A stretch of DNA of 64,000 bases from JBGTCD01 sp041749015 (GTDB lineage: Bacteria; Bacteroidota; Bacteroidia; Cytophagales; Cyclobacteriaceae), in the NCBI GenBank assembly GCA_041749015.1, contig JBGTCD010000108.1, positions 1 through 64,000 of the forward strand, in the 5' to 3' direction. Below the pieces are notes generated by a model. The model searched no databases, had not been told where the DNA came from, and worked only from the letters and a program-made list of their open reading frames with translations. Below are positions 36,286 to 45,430 of the stretch, one piece after another (position 1 is the first letter of the stretch; every line of letters starts with the position of its first letter). A program made the position numbers and the translations under genes.

Positions 36286-37413
36286 TTTTCTTTTTTTTCG
36301 CTTTTTTTTGGGATTCCTGATCCCTTGATAGATGATGCCTGAACAGGAATCAAAGGTAGCCCCGGTGACGCTGGAGAGCACATTGACTTCCCCTCTTAAT
36401 TTCAGTAATCCTAAGAATGCAAAAACCAATGCCTCCTTAAAATGAATCACCTCATCCGGAGGGATGTGCACATCATGGCTGCTATGGAGCCGGGCCTTAA
36501 TTTCCTCCATCAAATACGTATTAAAAGTACCACCCCCGGTAAAAAGAATCCTACCGCCTTGATTGACCTCACGTTGAATAACTCCGGCAATACTGTCGGC
36601 CGTATGCTGCACCGAAGTGTGCATCAAATCCTCCGGATCTGCATACCATTGGTTAAAAGAATCTAATATTTTGGCTTTCACCCACTCGTAACCCAATGAT
36701 TTCGGACCGGGCTGTTTGAAGTAGTCCAGATTTTTGAGGTAATTATAATAAGGCAGGCAGAGTCCCCCCGAACGCGCAATAGAACCTCCACGGTCAAAAT
36801 CTCTTCCAAGCTTTTTTGCGAGAAAGTTGAATACCATATTGCAGGGCCCGATATCATAGGCGATGCGCTTACCCGCAGATTCATAAGAAATATTGGAGAT
36901 GCCGCCCAGGTTGACGCAGGCAGCAAAATCTCCAAAAAGCTGTTGATCACCGATGGGCACCAGCGGGGCTCCCTGTCCGCCCAGCACCACGTCCAGACTG
37001 CGAAAGTCACTGACTACCGGCAGGCCTGTTTTTTGATGGATGGCCCAGGGATTGCCAATCTGGATGGTGAGTTTTTTTTCCGGCTGGTGAAAGACCGTGT
37101 GCCCATGAGAACTGATAAAGTGGGGTGCCACATCCAGTTTACGGATAAATTCCGCCACCTCATCACCCATCCAGTTCCCTACCTGCAGACTGAGCAGGTT
37201 CAGATCTGCCCCATTCATTCTAAAGATAAGCTCAAAATGCTCAAGAAATACATCCGGAATGGGGATGGTCTCGCTCTTTAATATTGCATAAGACCACTTG
37301 TCATCTGCCTTTTTAAACCGCACCGAAACAATGTCAAGACCGTCTAAAGAGGTGCCTGACATCAGGCCTACCACTACGGGTTCATCAGGTATATTGATTT
37401 GTATGTCCTCCAT
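36268..37413 (-). CDS. anmK: Anhydro-N-acetylmuramic acid kinase
   Basis: 381 residues. Cytoplasmic kinase that converts 1,6-anhydro-MurNAc from murein turnover into MurNAc-6-phosphate, the substrate of MurQ (encoded at 52.6-53.4 kb in this window). The signature VVGLMSGTSLDGLDIV lies near 14-29, with SHGHTVFHQP near 103-112 and a nucleotide-binding segment ILFTGGGTFNTYLMEEI near 290-306. The last 14 residues are Lys/Arg-rich and are encoded by two runs of eight adenines (36291-36298 and 36302-36309, T on the plus strand), in DNA shared with the end of the DciA-like gene. It diverges from coaX with 37 bases between. Confidence 0.93.
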   Translation of the reverse strand: MEDIQINIPDEPVVVGLMSGTSLDGLDIVSVRFKKADDKWSYAILKSETIPIPDVFLEHFELIFRMNGADLNLLSLQVGNWMGDEVAEFIRKLDVAPHFISSHGHTVFHQPEKKLTIQIGNPWAIHQKTGLPVVSDFRSLDVVLGGQGAPLVPIGDQQLFGDFAACVNLGGISNISYESAGKRIAYDIGPCNMVFNFLAKKLGRDFDRGGSIARSGGLCLPYYNYLKNLDYFKQPGPKSLGYEWVKAKILDSFNQWYADPEDLMHTSVQHTADSIAGVIQREVNQGGRILFTGGGTFNTYLMEEIKARLHSSHDVHIPPDEVIHFKEALVFAFLGLLKLRGEVNVLSSVTGATFDSCSGIIYQGIRNPKKKRKKRKSANPD

Positions 37414-37450
37414 TTATGCTAATATTGAAAGTTTAAACGTTGGTAGTTTT

Positions 37451-38176
37451 ATGGCAAATTATAAAATCGCCGTTGATATTGGTAATACTCGTGCCAAAAT
37501 GGGTATTTTTCTTGGCGATGAACTTATAGAAAAGTCGGAGGGTAGCCCCGATTTGCTGGTTAAGCATGTGGAAAAATATAATCCTGAGGGCGTGGTGCTG
37601 GTAAGTGTGACAGGCAATGAAATCCCATATTTGGAACTATTACATAAAAACATAAAGGTATTAAAGCTTAGTTATGACACGGATTTGCCAATCGAAATGC
37701 TGTATGAAAGTCCGGAAACATTGGGCATGGATCGGATAGCAGCGGTAGTTGGGGCTTCAGTATTATTTCCTAAGACTAATGCCCTGGTCATAGATGCCGG
37801 GAGTTGTATTACTTTTGATTTTATTGATGAAAAAGGCCAATATCATGGAGGGGCTATTTCGCCGGGATGGCGAATGCGATACCGGGCTATGAACGCCTTC
37901 ACTGCACGGCTTCCAATGCTTGAAATCCCGGAGCATACTCCAGATTTAACAGGAAAAACTACCACTGAAGCGATGCATAGCGGGGTATTTTACAGCCTTA
38001 AATTAGAAATTGAGGGAATCATTCGGATGTACGCAGATAAATTCCCAAATTTGCAATCCATTTTAACGGGCGGTGATGGCCCTAAGCTTCAGAAGACTTT
38101 GAAAATACCAGTTGAATTGCATCCTGAGTTAGTATTGTTGGGTTTAAACAGAATTTGGTCTTACCATGTGGAGTAG
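37451..38176 (+). CDS. coaX: Type III pantothenate kinase
   Basis: About 241 residues from the ATG at 37451; a longer frame from 37298 would run inside anmK and lacks homology. ASKHA-fold kinase that phosphorylates pantothenate in the first step of coenzyme A synthesis. Motifs: YKIAVDIGNTRAKMGIF near 4-20 (phosphate 1), ETLGMDRIAAVVGA near 89-102, and VIDAGSCITFDFID near 114-127. First gene of the 37.4-42.8 kb run; its end overlaps the barrel gene's start by 11 bases. Confidence 0.93.
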   Translation: MANYKIAVDIGNTRAKMGIFLGDELIEKSEGSPDLLVKHVEKYNPEGVVLVSVTGNEIPYLELLHKNIKVLKLSYDTDLPIEMLYESPETLGMDRIAAVVGASVLFPKTNALVIDAGSCITFDFIDEKGQYHGGAISPGWRMRYRAMNAFTARLPMLEIPEHTPDLTGKTTTEAMHSGVFYSLKLEIEGIIRMYADKFPNLQSILTGGDGPKLQKTLKIPVELHPELVLLGLNRIWSYHVE

Positions 38177-39437
38177 CAGGGCTTTGATTTTATTTCTGTT
38201 AATGGGATGGACTTCGTACGCCACATTGGCTCAAGGTACAAGGACGAAATACCCATTTTCTTCAATAGGTATAGGAGAGCTTCAATACCCGCTTACTACA
38301 GCCCACCAGGGGATGGGCGGATTATCTTTAAGCTATGGCAATCAGTTTATGCTTAACAATGGCAATCCGGCCTTACTCGTCTATAATTTTAATACTACCT
38401 ATAGTGCGGCTGTCATGGGAGAATCGAGGACAGTGAATAATGGTGAGGTGGAGGGTACTTCGGGAGGGATGCGATTAGCCTATCTTGGGCTAGCCTTACC
38501 TATAAAGCCATTAAAATGGACCTCTGCCATTGGCATAGCACCCTTTAGCTCCGTGGGGTTTTCCGAAACAAGTACCCGTAATATCAATAACAGTCCATTC
38601 ACGGTGGAGGAAACCAGAAATGGATCTGGTGGCTTTACCGAATTTTATTGGATGAATGGTTATGCCGTCAACAGAAATTTTTTCGTAGGGGCTAAAGTTT
38701 CCTATATTTTTAGCTCTATTATCAATGATATCTCGTCTCAAATTCAGGATTCCGCTGTTTTTTCGAATTATCAAAGAGTTTTGCATCAAAGGACGGCCGC
38801 TTCAGATGTGAAATTTTCTCTCGGAGCAGTATATACGGATTCTGTATTTAAAGATTTGAAATTCAACGCCGGAGTCATGGTTGATTTTCAAAACAATATG
38901 AGCGTAAGGAGGTTTGAAGCAAATGAGATCCGCACCTTAAATAATTTGTTGGTGGGTGGTGATACCATAAACAATAATACTAAAGGCACCATCCTGCTTC
39001 CTGGCAGAATTGGTGGGGGAGTATCGTTCCAGAGGATCAACAAATGGATGCTGGGTATTGATGGTTATTATAGCATGTGGGATAATTTTAGAGATTTCGA
39101 AGGAAGGAATCTTGGTATGAGTGATGGGTACACCATTATTATTGGAGGAGAGATTATTCCTGATATTACGGCTGCAAGTATCATAAAAGCAACGACTTAT
39201 CGGGCAGGGGTGACATTGCAAAGATTACCTTTTTTAGTGAATGATGAGCATGTTAAGGATTTTGGCATTAATTTTGGGCTTTCCCTACCTGTGAAGGGTA
39301 GGTCCAATGTGGATGCCTCCTTTCAGTATGGCTGGAGGGGTAGCCTTGAAGGCAATCAAATCACAGAAAATTATTTTAGGTTTTACTTTGGAATGACAAT
39401 TAATGATCGATGGTTTGTTCAAAGAAAATTTGATTAA
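38166..39437 (+). CDS. Outer-membrane beta-barrel protein, unknown role
   Basis: 423 residues with a signal peptide cleaved near TLAQGTRTK. The mature chain is rich in alternating aromatic strands typical of an outer-membrane barrel (for example FFVGAKVSYIFSSIIND, and FQYGWRGSLEG near the end). Opening blocks such as YPFSSIGIGELQYP and LSYGNQFMLNNGNPALL recall FadL/PorV-like barrels of Bacteroidota. The role is unknown. Context with LptC, a PpiD-type foldase and a TPR secretion-like protein suggests envelope biogenesis. It overlaps coaX by 11 bases and is followed by the TPR gene after one base, so translation is probably coupled. Confidence 0.75.
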   Translation: MWSSRALILFLLMGWTSYATLAQGTRTKYPFSSIGIGELQYPLTTAHQGMGGLSLSYGNQFMLNNGNPALLVYNFNTTYSAAVMGESRTVNNGEVEGTSGGMRLAYLGLALPIKPLKWTSAIGIAPFSSVGFSETSTRNINNSPFTVEETRNGSGGFTEFYWMNGYAVNRNFFVGAKVSYIFSSIINDISSQIQDSAVFSNYQRVLHQRTAASDVKFSLGAVYTDSVFKDLKFNAGVMVDFQNNMSVRRFEANEIRTLNNLLVGGDTINNNTKGTILLPGRIGGGVSFQRINKWMLGIDGYYSMWDNFRDFEGRNLGMSDGYTIIIGGEIIPDITAASIIKATTYRAGVTLQRLPFLVNDEHVKDFGINFGLSLPVKGRSNVDASFQYGWRGSLEGNQITENYFRFYFGMTINDRWFVQRKFD

Positions 39438-39438
39438 A

Positions 39439-40761
39439 ATGAAGAAAATGAAAGTATTTGTAATAGTAACTATGATGGCTTCTCTTATGGGCATGTCCAA
39501 TGCTTACAGTCAATGTGAAGGATGGACCTGGCCGGCTGATGAGGAAAAAGAAAAAACTGCTAAAGAAAAATTTGTGGTGTATAATGATGCCCTTGATAGA
39601 GGAGATTTCCGTGGGGCTGTAAAAGGCTGGTCCTGGCTACTGACCAATGCCCCTGATCTTAATACCAAAATATACATTGATGGCGCCAAAATATATGAAA
39701 ACCTTGCTGAGATAGAGGAGGATGATGCCAGAAAAAAGGAACTGGTAGATTCTGCGATAATGCTTTATGATCAAAGGGCTGCCGTATGCGGAGATAAAAA
39801 GAACGTTATTAACAGAAAAGCCTATACGGCATTTCGATTGAGTTATAAAGACCCTAGTGCTTATCCCAAGATGTTGGAGTATTTTGACGAGGCGATCGAT
39901 TTGACAGGTAATGATTTTATGGATGTAAGTCTTCTGGCCTATATGAACGTCATTAAGGTCAATGCCCAAAGCTTTAAAAATCTTACTGATGAGGAGATAT
40001 TGGATAGGTATGAGAAAATCTCAAAAATTATAAATCATAAAATTAGTAACGGTAAAAATGTAACCAAGCTTCAGGAATGGCAGGGGACCATAGATGCGAT
40101 TCTTGCAGATATTGTTTCCATCGATTGTGATTTTGTAAAACAAAAGCTGGAGCCTAAATTCCGTGAGAATCCTAACGATGTTGGGTTGGCAAAAAAGATC
40201 TTTGCATTCATGCTTGGTGATAAATGTACCGATGATCCCCTGTGGCTTGAGGCCGGAAAGGTGATTTACAATGATGCTCCTAACTATGGATTGGCCAAAA
40301 ATATTGCCCTCAAATGTGCTGGCAATGATGACTATGACTGTGCGGAATTCTACTTTAATGAAAGTCTTAAGCATACGGAGGACCCTTCTATAAAGGCCGA
40401 CATCTTTATTGAAAAAGGAAAAATGGACTCCCGCAGAGGCAGAAAAGCGGCTGCACGTGATAAATTTAAAACGGCTCTTGGTCATGATCCCTCTAAAAAA
40501 GAGGCTTATACCCTAATAGGGAATCTTTACTACTACAGTTTTGATGAATGTGCTACTAAGGAAGACTGGGTCAAAGACCGCGCGGTATTTCTTGCGGCCC
40601 ATGAAATGTATAAAATGGCTGGCAATACTAAGCAAATGCAGGCTGCTAAAGAACAATTTCCTTCAAGAGGGGAGATTTTCGAAAGGGGTAAAGCAAAAGG
40701 AGATCCATATAGGGTTAACTGCTGGATTAATGAAGATGTAGTGATTGATACCAGGGACTAA
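39439..40761 (+). CDS. Secreted cysteine-containing TPR protein
   Basis: About 440 residues from the ATG at 39439, with a signal peptide (VFVIVTMMASLMGMSNAYSQ). Alpha-solenoid repeats fill the chain: an opening repeat region near 33-110 and clear TPRs near 300-390 (CAEFYFNESLKHTEDPSIKA, then FKTALGHDPSKKEAYTLIGN). Cysteines are spread along the mature chain (near 26, 113, 228, 258, 291, 298, 363 and 426), which is unusual for a cytoplasmic TPR and fits a periplasmic protein with disulfides. No enzymatic motif is seen. It is probably a partner of the barrel encoded one base upstream. Confidence 0.75.
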   Translation: MKKMKVFVIVTMMASLMGMSNAYSQCEGWTWPADEEKEKTAKEKFVVYNDALDRGDFRGAVKGWSWLLTNAPDLNTKIYIDGAKIYENLAEIEEDDARKKELVDSAIMLYDQRAAVCGDKKNVINRKAYTAFRLSYKDPSAYPKMLEYFDEAIDLTGNDFMDVSLLAYMNVIKVNAQSFKNLTDEEILDRYEKISKIINHKISNGKNVTKLQEWQGTIDAILADIVSIDCDFVKQKLEPKFRENPNDVGLAKKIFAFMLGDKCTDDPLWLEAGKVIYNDAPNYGLAKNIALKCAGNDDYDCAEFYFNESLKHTEDPSIKADIFIEKGKMDSRRGRKAAARDKFKTALGHDPSKKEAYTLIGNLYYYSFDECATKEDWVKDRAVFLAAHEMYKMAGNTKQMQAAKEQFPSRGEIFERGKAKGDPYRVNCWINEDVVIDTRD

Positions 40762-40846
40762 ACATTACACCCCAAATACTTTGACTGCTTTCGGCAACCT
40801 AAATGGTCCGGAAGCAGTTTTTGTGTTTAAAGGCCAGATTCCAACC

Positions 40847-41398
40847 ATGCTTAAATCCTCCCTAAAAGCTAAAATCATTCTAACACTAGTTGTTATTATT
40901 AGCAGTATGGCTGCCTGTGTGAATACGGATGAGCAACTCAACAAATTTAAGGAGTATGATGGTCCTTTGCGTGAAGTGGAGGATGTCGTGATGCACCATA
41001 GTGACTCTGCCATTGTAAAAATGAAAATGGAAAGCCCCTACATGCTGGAATTTCAGAGTGGGGACCGGGAGTTCCCAAATGGGCTGCTCCTTACCTTTTT
41101 CGACGAGTTGGGTAATGTAAAAACTACCATCAAGGCTAATGAAGCTTTTTACTTCAAGAGTGAGAATCTTTGGCGGGGTAGAGAAGATGTAGTGGTGAGG
41201 AATTTTGAATCTAACGAACAGCTCAATACCGAGGAGTTATTTTGGGATCCGGATGAAGGCCTTATATTTACTGAAAGATTTGTTACCATCAGGCTTGATG
41301 AGGAGGTACTCTATGGCAGAGGCTTAGAGGCCGATGAGGAATTTACCTGGTATCAAATCAAAAAGCCGGAGGGTGAGTTTTATATTGAGGATGAATAA
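40847..41398 (+). CDS. lptC: LPS export component LptC-like lipoprotein
   Basis: About 183 residues from the ATG at 40847. The N-terminus has a hydrophobic signal ending SSMAACVN, a possible lipobox, unlike the bitopic anchor of E. coli LptC. The rest matches the LptC/OstA beta-jellyroll: HSDSAIVKMKMESPYMLEF near 49-67, then LTFFDELGNVKTTIKANEAF near 80-99 and LNTEELFWDPDEGLIFTE near 122-139. It would carry LPS from the inner membrane complex to LptA in the periplasm. Other lpt genes are not in the window. Confidence 0.82.
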   Translation: MLKSSLKAKIILTLVVIISSMAACVNTDEQLNKFKEYDGPLREVEDVVMHHSDSAIVKMKMESPYMLEFQSGDREFPNGLLLTFFDELGNVKTTIKANEAFYFKSENLWRGREDVVVRNFESNEQLNTEELFWDPDEGLIFTERFVTIRLDEEVLYGRGLEADEEFTWYQIKKPEGEFYIEDE

Positions 41399-41555
41399 GC
41401 TAATAAGAACAATATCAGTGGCCCTGGCAGTTGGGTTTTTCTTTATTGGCATTCACCAATCGATTAATCTTGGCGTTACCTATGCCTATTGGCTGTTCAT
41501 GGTTTCGGTTATGTTTTTATTGCTTAACCGCTACCTTCAAAAAAAAGCAGAGTAA
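41391..41555 (+). CDS. Small two-helix membrane protein
   Basis: 54 residues from the ATG at 41391, starting inside the last codons of lptC. Two hydrophobic helices (IRTISVALAVGFFFIGIH and LGVTYAYWLFMVSVMFLLL) joined by a short loop and a basic end (NRYLQKKAE). No recognised motif. The 8-base overlap with lptC and a 3-base gap to the CNNM gene indicate it is translated as part of this operon. Confidence 0.65.
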   Translation: MNKLIRTISVALAVGFFFIGIHQSINLGVTYAYWLFMVSVMFLLLNRYLQKKAE

Positions 41556-41558
41556 TCT

Positions 41559-42839
41559 ATGGACTTAACGTTTCTGCCTGCAATATTAATAGCTCTGGGA
41601 TTTTCAGCCATTTTCTCGGGTGTGGAGATCGCTTTTGTATCGGCTAATAAATTAAAAATAGAACTCCAGGGTAAGCAAGGCCTCCTCACCGGACGGATAC
41701 TTTCATATTTTGCAAGCCGGCCATCGCGATTTATTGGCACCACCCTGGTGGGCAATACCATTGCACTGGTCATCTACGGTATATTTATGGCGCGACTTTT
41801 GGAGCCTGTTATAGCGCAATATTTACCTGAGGTAATTAATAATGAGATCATCATACTGCTGGTCCAAACCGTTATTTCTACATTGATTGTCCTGGTGACG
41901 GCAGAATTCCTGCCCAAGAGCATCTTCCTGATCAACCCCAACACCATGCTCAATATCCTGGCCCTGCCCATGCAGGCCATTTACTGGGTGCTGACTCCGG
42001 TAGTTTATTTAATAGTGTTGATGTCAAAATTTTTAATCATATACGTCTTTCGGCTCAACTTTGAGGAGGATAAGCCGGTATTTGGACTGACCGACCTTAA
42101 CCATTTTATCAAAAATACCCTCTCGGTAAATAAGGAGGATAAAACCATAGATGTAGACAGGAAAATTTTTAATAATGCCCTGGAGTTTAAGACCATAAGA
42201 GTAAGGGAGTGTATGATCCCCAGGACTGAGATCACCGCTATAGAAATTGAAGATGACCTCGCTATGCTTAAAGAGGCATTCACCACCAGTGGTCATTCAA
42301 AGGTGTTGGTATATAAAGATAATATTGATGATGTAGTGGGATACTGTCATGCGTTGGAATTATTCAAAAAGCCTAAAACCATTCAGGAGATTTTAACGCC
42401 CATTATCATTGTACCTGAAACCATGCTGGCCAATGAACTGATGATTCAGTTTATTACAGAACGGAAAAGTCTGGCCCTGGTAGTGGATGAGTTTGGAGGT
42501 ACTTCCGGGCTAGTGAGCATTGAAGATATCATCGAGGAGATCTTTGGCGAAATACAGGATGAGCATGATGATGAAGACTGGGTGGAACAAAAAATTGATG
42601 ATTTCAACTATATATTCAGTGCCCGCCATGAAATTGACTATCTCAATGAAAAGTATGGTTGGGAGCTCCCGGAGGGTGACTACGAAACACTCGGTGGGTT
42701 AATACTAGATATTACCGGAGATATCCCCGAGGTTGGAAATTCAGTTTCCAGTGGCCCGTTCACCTTCACCGTGCAATCCAGACAGGACATCCGGCTAGAC
42801 AATATCAAGGTCAATATTAAAGATCCCCAGGAGGAATAA
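41559..42839 (+). CDS. CNNM / CBS / CorC-type membrane protein (hemolysin family)
   Basis: 426 residues. An N-terminal CNNM domain with about four helices (residues 1-165) is followed by two CBS motifs near 210-330 (VRECMIPRTEITAIEIED, then LALVVDEFGGTSGLVSIEDI) and a CorC_HlyC domain in the last 80 residues (YETLGGLILDITGDIPEVG). The family is linked to magnesium or other divalent-cation efflux, and the hemolysin label is historical. A GldE-like role in gliding is possible by family, but no gldD neighbour is present. It closes the run of coaX, barrel, TPR, lptC and the small protein; a strong promoter precedes the next gene. Confidence 0.88.
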   Translation: MDLTFLPAILIALGFSAIFSGVEIAFVSANKLKIELQGKQGLLTGRILSYFASRPSRFIGTTLVGNTIALVIYGIFMARLLEPVIAQYLPEVINNEIIILLVQTVISTLIVLVTAEFLPKSIFLINPNTMLNILALPMQAIYWVLTPVVYLIVLMSKFLIIYVFRLNFEEDKPVFGLTDLNHFIKNTLSVNKEDKTIDVDRKIFNNALEFKTIRVRECMIPRTEITAIEIEDDLAMLKEAFTTSGHSKVLVYKDNIDDVVGYCHALELFKKPKTIQEILTPIIIVPETMLANELMIQFITERKSLALVVDEFGGTSGLVSIEDIIEEIFGEIQDEHDDEDWVEQKIDDFNYIFSARHEIDYLNEKYGWELPEGDYETLGGLILDITGDIPEVGNSVSSGPFTFTVQSRQDIRLDNIKVNIKDPQEE

Positions 42840-42869
42840 ATCTTTTCCTCAAAACCTTTTACCGGTAGG

Positions 42870-42900
42870 TTTGATATTAGAAGGGAACTGGTTAAATTTG
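42870..42900 (+). promoter_or_regulatory. Consensus Bacteroidota promoter for the PpiD-type foldase
   Basis: TTTG at 42870-42873, 19 bases, then TAAATTTG at 42893-42900, the full consensus with ideal spacing, 27 bases before the ATG at 42928. Confidence 0.65.
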
Positions 42901-42927
42901 CGCCTATTTTAAAAAAACAGAAACTCG

Positions 42928-45033
42928 ATGGGAGTAATTAATACCTTAAGAAACAGGATGGGTAAAGTAGTGGTAGGGCTTATCGGCTTTGCCATAATTT
43001 CTTTTGTGCTTGCAGATGTCTTAGGTCCGGATTCATTTATTTTTGGTGGAGGCAGGGATAATACTGTGGGCGTGATTCGTGGTGAGAAGATATCCCATGA
43101 TGAGTATCAATTAGCCATCCAGGAGCGGGAGAGTAATTTCATCCTTAACTTCGGAAGGCAGCCCAATGAAAGAGAAAAATTTTCAGTGAGACAAATGGCC
43201 TGGGACCAGCTCCTGGTAAAGCATGGGTTTGAAAAGGAATATGAAGCCCTGGGATTGAAAGTTACCACAGAAGAGATGACTGATATTTTAATGGGTAAAA
43301 ACATGGACCCATCTGTGCGGCAGTCATTTACTAATCCTAACACCGGTGGCTTTGACAGGCAACAACTATTAAGTTTTTTAGCTAATCTTGAGGAGCAGGA
43401 TCCACAGATGAGGGCCCGGTGGGATATATTCAGAAATGAACTTCTGGCATCCAGAAAAAGATTGAAGTATGATGGTCTGTTTACTAACACCAATTATGTC
43501 ACCAAGGCAGAAGCCAGAAGGGTCTACCAAAGCCAGACATCAGTAGCAGAAGTAGAATATCTTTTCGTGCCCTTCTATGCTGTTCCCGATTCAGCAGTCA
43601 CTGTAACAGATGATGACCTCAAAAAATACCTTAATGATAATAAGGATCAATTCAGGAATGAGGAAAGCAGAAGCATGATATACGTGAGCTTCTCTACGCT
43701 GCCTACCGCACAGGATTCCGCAGTTGTGAGGGATGAAATTGAGCAATTGAAAACAGAATTTGCTGCGGCACCTAATGACTCCACATTTGCTTACCTAAAT
43801 TCCGAAGGCCAAAGACCTTATGGTGTTTTTGTGAAAAACGACCTTCCGGCAGAGATAAAAGATATGGAATTGGAGGCCGGAACTATATATGGCCCATTTG
43901 TAAGTATTAATAATTACAGGATTATCAAAGTTTCTTCCATTAACCCTGAAGGAAAAGAACGGTTAAAGGCTCGTCATATCCTTTTTGGTGCTGATAAAGA
44001 GGACCCTGTAGGCAGGATTACTGCCAGAGAAGAAGCCAGAGGCGTTCTTCAAGACATTAAGGAAGGGGCCAATTTTTCGATCATGGCCAGCCGATACGGC
44101 AGTGATGGCACTTCGTCTAGAGGCGGTGACCTAGGGTATTTTGGTCGTGGTGATATGGTGACTGAATTTGAAGAAGCCGCATTTAACCATGGTGGTACAG
44201 GTTTGCTGGATGATGTAGTAGAAACGGATTTTGGTTATCATATTATTGAGGTTACCGAGCCCGTAGATCGCCTGGAGTACGAGCTGGCGTTAATTGATCT
44301 TGAGATCATCCCTAGTGATGCCACATTGAATGAGGCCCTCAGAAATGCGGACCTGTTCCAAGGTTCTGTAAGTAATGAGAAGACTTTCAGGGAACTCGCA
44401 GAGAAGGATCAGCTGCCTATATATGAAGCTAAAAATATAAAAAAGAATAGCAGGACAGTAGAAGGACTGGGAGAAGCCCGCGAGGTCGTGCGCTGGTTGT
44501 ACAGAGATGGCTCAATAGGGAGCGTTTCGGAGGTTTTTATATTGGATGAAGAGTATGTAGTGGGATTGATGACCGGCCGTGTAGATGAAGGGCACTCATC
44601 TTTGGATGATGTACGGGCAGCAGTTAGGAAAAAAGTTCTGGACCAAAAAAAAGGAGAAAAAATTGTCGGGCAACTGGGCAATTCTGAAACTTCATTAGAA
44701 GATTTGTCGGCATTATATCCGGGGATTGCAGAGGTATTTTCATCAAACGATTTGACCCTTTATAGCAATTCTATCCCCGGAGCGGACGAGGACCCTGTGG
44801 CTATAGGCAAGGCCTTTTCCCTCGAGCAGGGCGAGCGCACCCAGCCGTTTGTGGGTAGTGAGGGCGTCCTGATCATTGAGTTGAGTCAGTTTACCGAGGC
44901 ACCGGAGATAGCAGATTATACCCCATACAAACAACAAATTCTTCAAGTCAGAAGAAATGCGGTTTCACAGGCGGTAGAGGAAGCCATCCGCAAAGCCGCT
45001 GATATCAAAGACGAACGATACAAATTTTATTAA
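42928..45033 (+). CDS. Membrane-anchored peptidyl-prolyl isomerase, PpiD/SurA type
   Basis: 701 residues. A short basic start and one membrane helix near 14-34 (VVVGLIGFAIISFVLADVLG) place it on the periplasmic face. A SurA_N-like helical region follows near 45-200, with a parvulin-type rotamase near 350-450: ARHILFGADK, then RYGSDGTSSRGGDLGYFG and GYHIIEVTEP. A second, degenerate rotamase-like region may follow. It would assist folding of envelope proteins, including the barrels and SusC-like receptors of this genome. It has its own promoter and a strong terminator, so it is a single-gene unit. Confidence 0.9.
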   Translation: MGVINTLRNRMGKVVVGLIGFAIISFVLADVLGPDSFIFGGGRDNTVGVIRGEKISHDEYQLAIQERESNFILNFGRQPNEREKFSVRQMAWDQLLVKHGFEKEYEALGLKVTTEEMTDILMGKNMDPSVRQSFTNPNTGGFDRQQLLSFLANLEEQDPQMRARWDIFRNELLASRKRLKYDGLFTNTNYVTKAEARRVYQSQTSVAEVEYLFVPFYAVPDSAVTVTDDDLKKYLNDNKDQFRNEESRSMIYVSFSTLPTAQDSAVVRDEIEQLKTEFAAAPNDSTFAYLNSEGQRPYGVFVKNDLPAEIKDMELEAGTIYGPFVSINNYRIIKVSSINPEGKERLKARHILFGADKEDPVGRITAREEARGVLQDIKEGANFSIMASRYGSDGTSSRGGDLGYFGRGDMVTEFEEAAFNHGGTGLLDDVVETDFGYHIIEVTEPVDRLEYELALIDLEIIPSDATLNEALRNADLFQGSVSNEKTFRELAEKDQLPIYEAKNIKKNSRTVEGLGEAREVVRWLYRDGSIGSVSEVFILDEEYVVGLMTGRVDEGHSSLDDVRAAVRKKVLDQKKGEKIVGQLGNSETSLEDLSALYPGIAEVFSSNDLTLYSNSIPGADEDPVAIGKAFSLEQGERTQPFVGSEGVLIIELSQFTEAPEIADYTPYKQQILQVRRNAVSQAVEEAIRKAADIKDERYKFY

Positions 45034-45040
45034 ACATTGA

Positions 45041-45067
45041 AGCGGGGAATTTTACCCCGCTTTTTTT
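45041..45067 (+). terminator. Strong rho-independent terminator after the foldase gene
   Basis: Perfect stem AGCGGGG/CCCCGCT with a seven-base loop (AATTTTA), followed by a T tract to 45067. It separates the foldase gene from the DUF493 gene that starts 16 bases later. Confidence 0.9.
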
Positions 45068-45082
45068 GTGTTCATAGCCTGT

Positions 45083-45346
45083 ATGGATACTGAGAGAATT
45101 GAGTCTTTTCGTAAAAAGCTGGAGCAGGAGCACCAGTGGCCAAGCCTATATACTTACAAATTCATCGTGCCTCAAGGCCGGGAGGCGCAGATCAGGGCCA
45201 TATTTCCTAATCATGAAGTCTCAGAAAAGCCATCCTCCCAAGGCAATTATATCAGCCTTACCATCAAGGTCATGGAGCGATCCAGTGAAAGCGTGATCCA
45301 AAACTACCTTGCTGCCCATAAGGTGGAAGGGGTGATTGCACTTTAA
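45083..45346 (+). CDS. DUF493 (YbeD-like) small protein
   Basis: About 87 residues from the ATG at 45083. A ferredoxin-like alpha/beta domain in which YTYKFIVPQGREAQIRAIF near 23-41 and GNYISLTIKVMERSSESV near 53-70 match the DUF493 family. E. coli YbeD lies between dacA and lipB, but its role is not established. An upstream start inside the terminator is unlikely. Confidence 0.8.
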   Translation: MDTERIESFRKKLEQEHQWPSLYTYKFIVPQGREAQIRAIFPNHEVSEKPSSQGNYISLTIKVMERSSESVIQNYLAAHKVEGVIAL

Positions 45347-45430
45347 TACTACCTTGATCCATTGATTTCTTCCCGAGTTATTAATTGAATGGCAGGTTTT
45401 GTATTTTTGATCAAACAAACCTTCATTGAC

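Noticed and set aside
37298..37450. N-terminal extension of CoaX
   Set aside because: It lies antisense to the start of anmK and precedes the conserved CoaX N-terminus.
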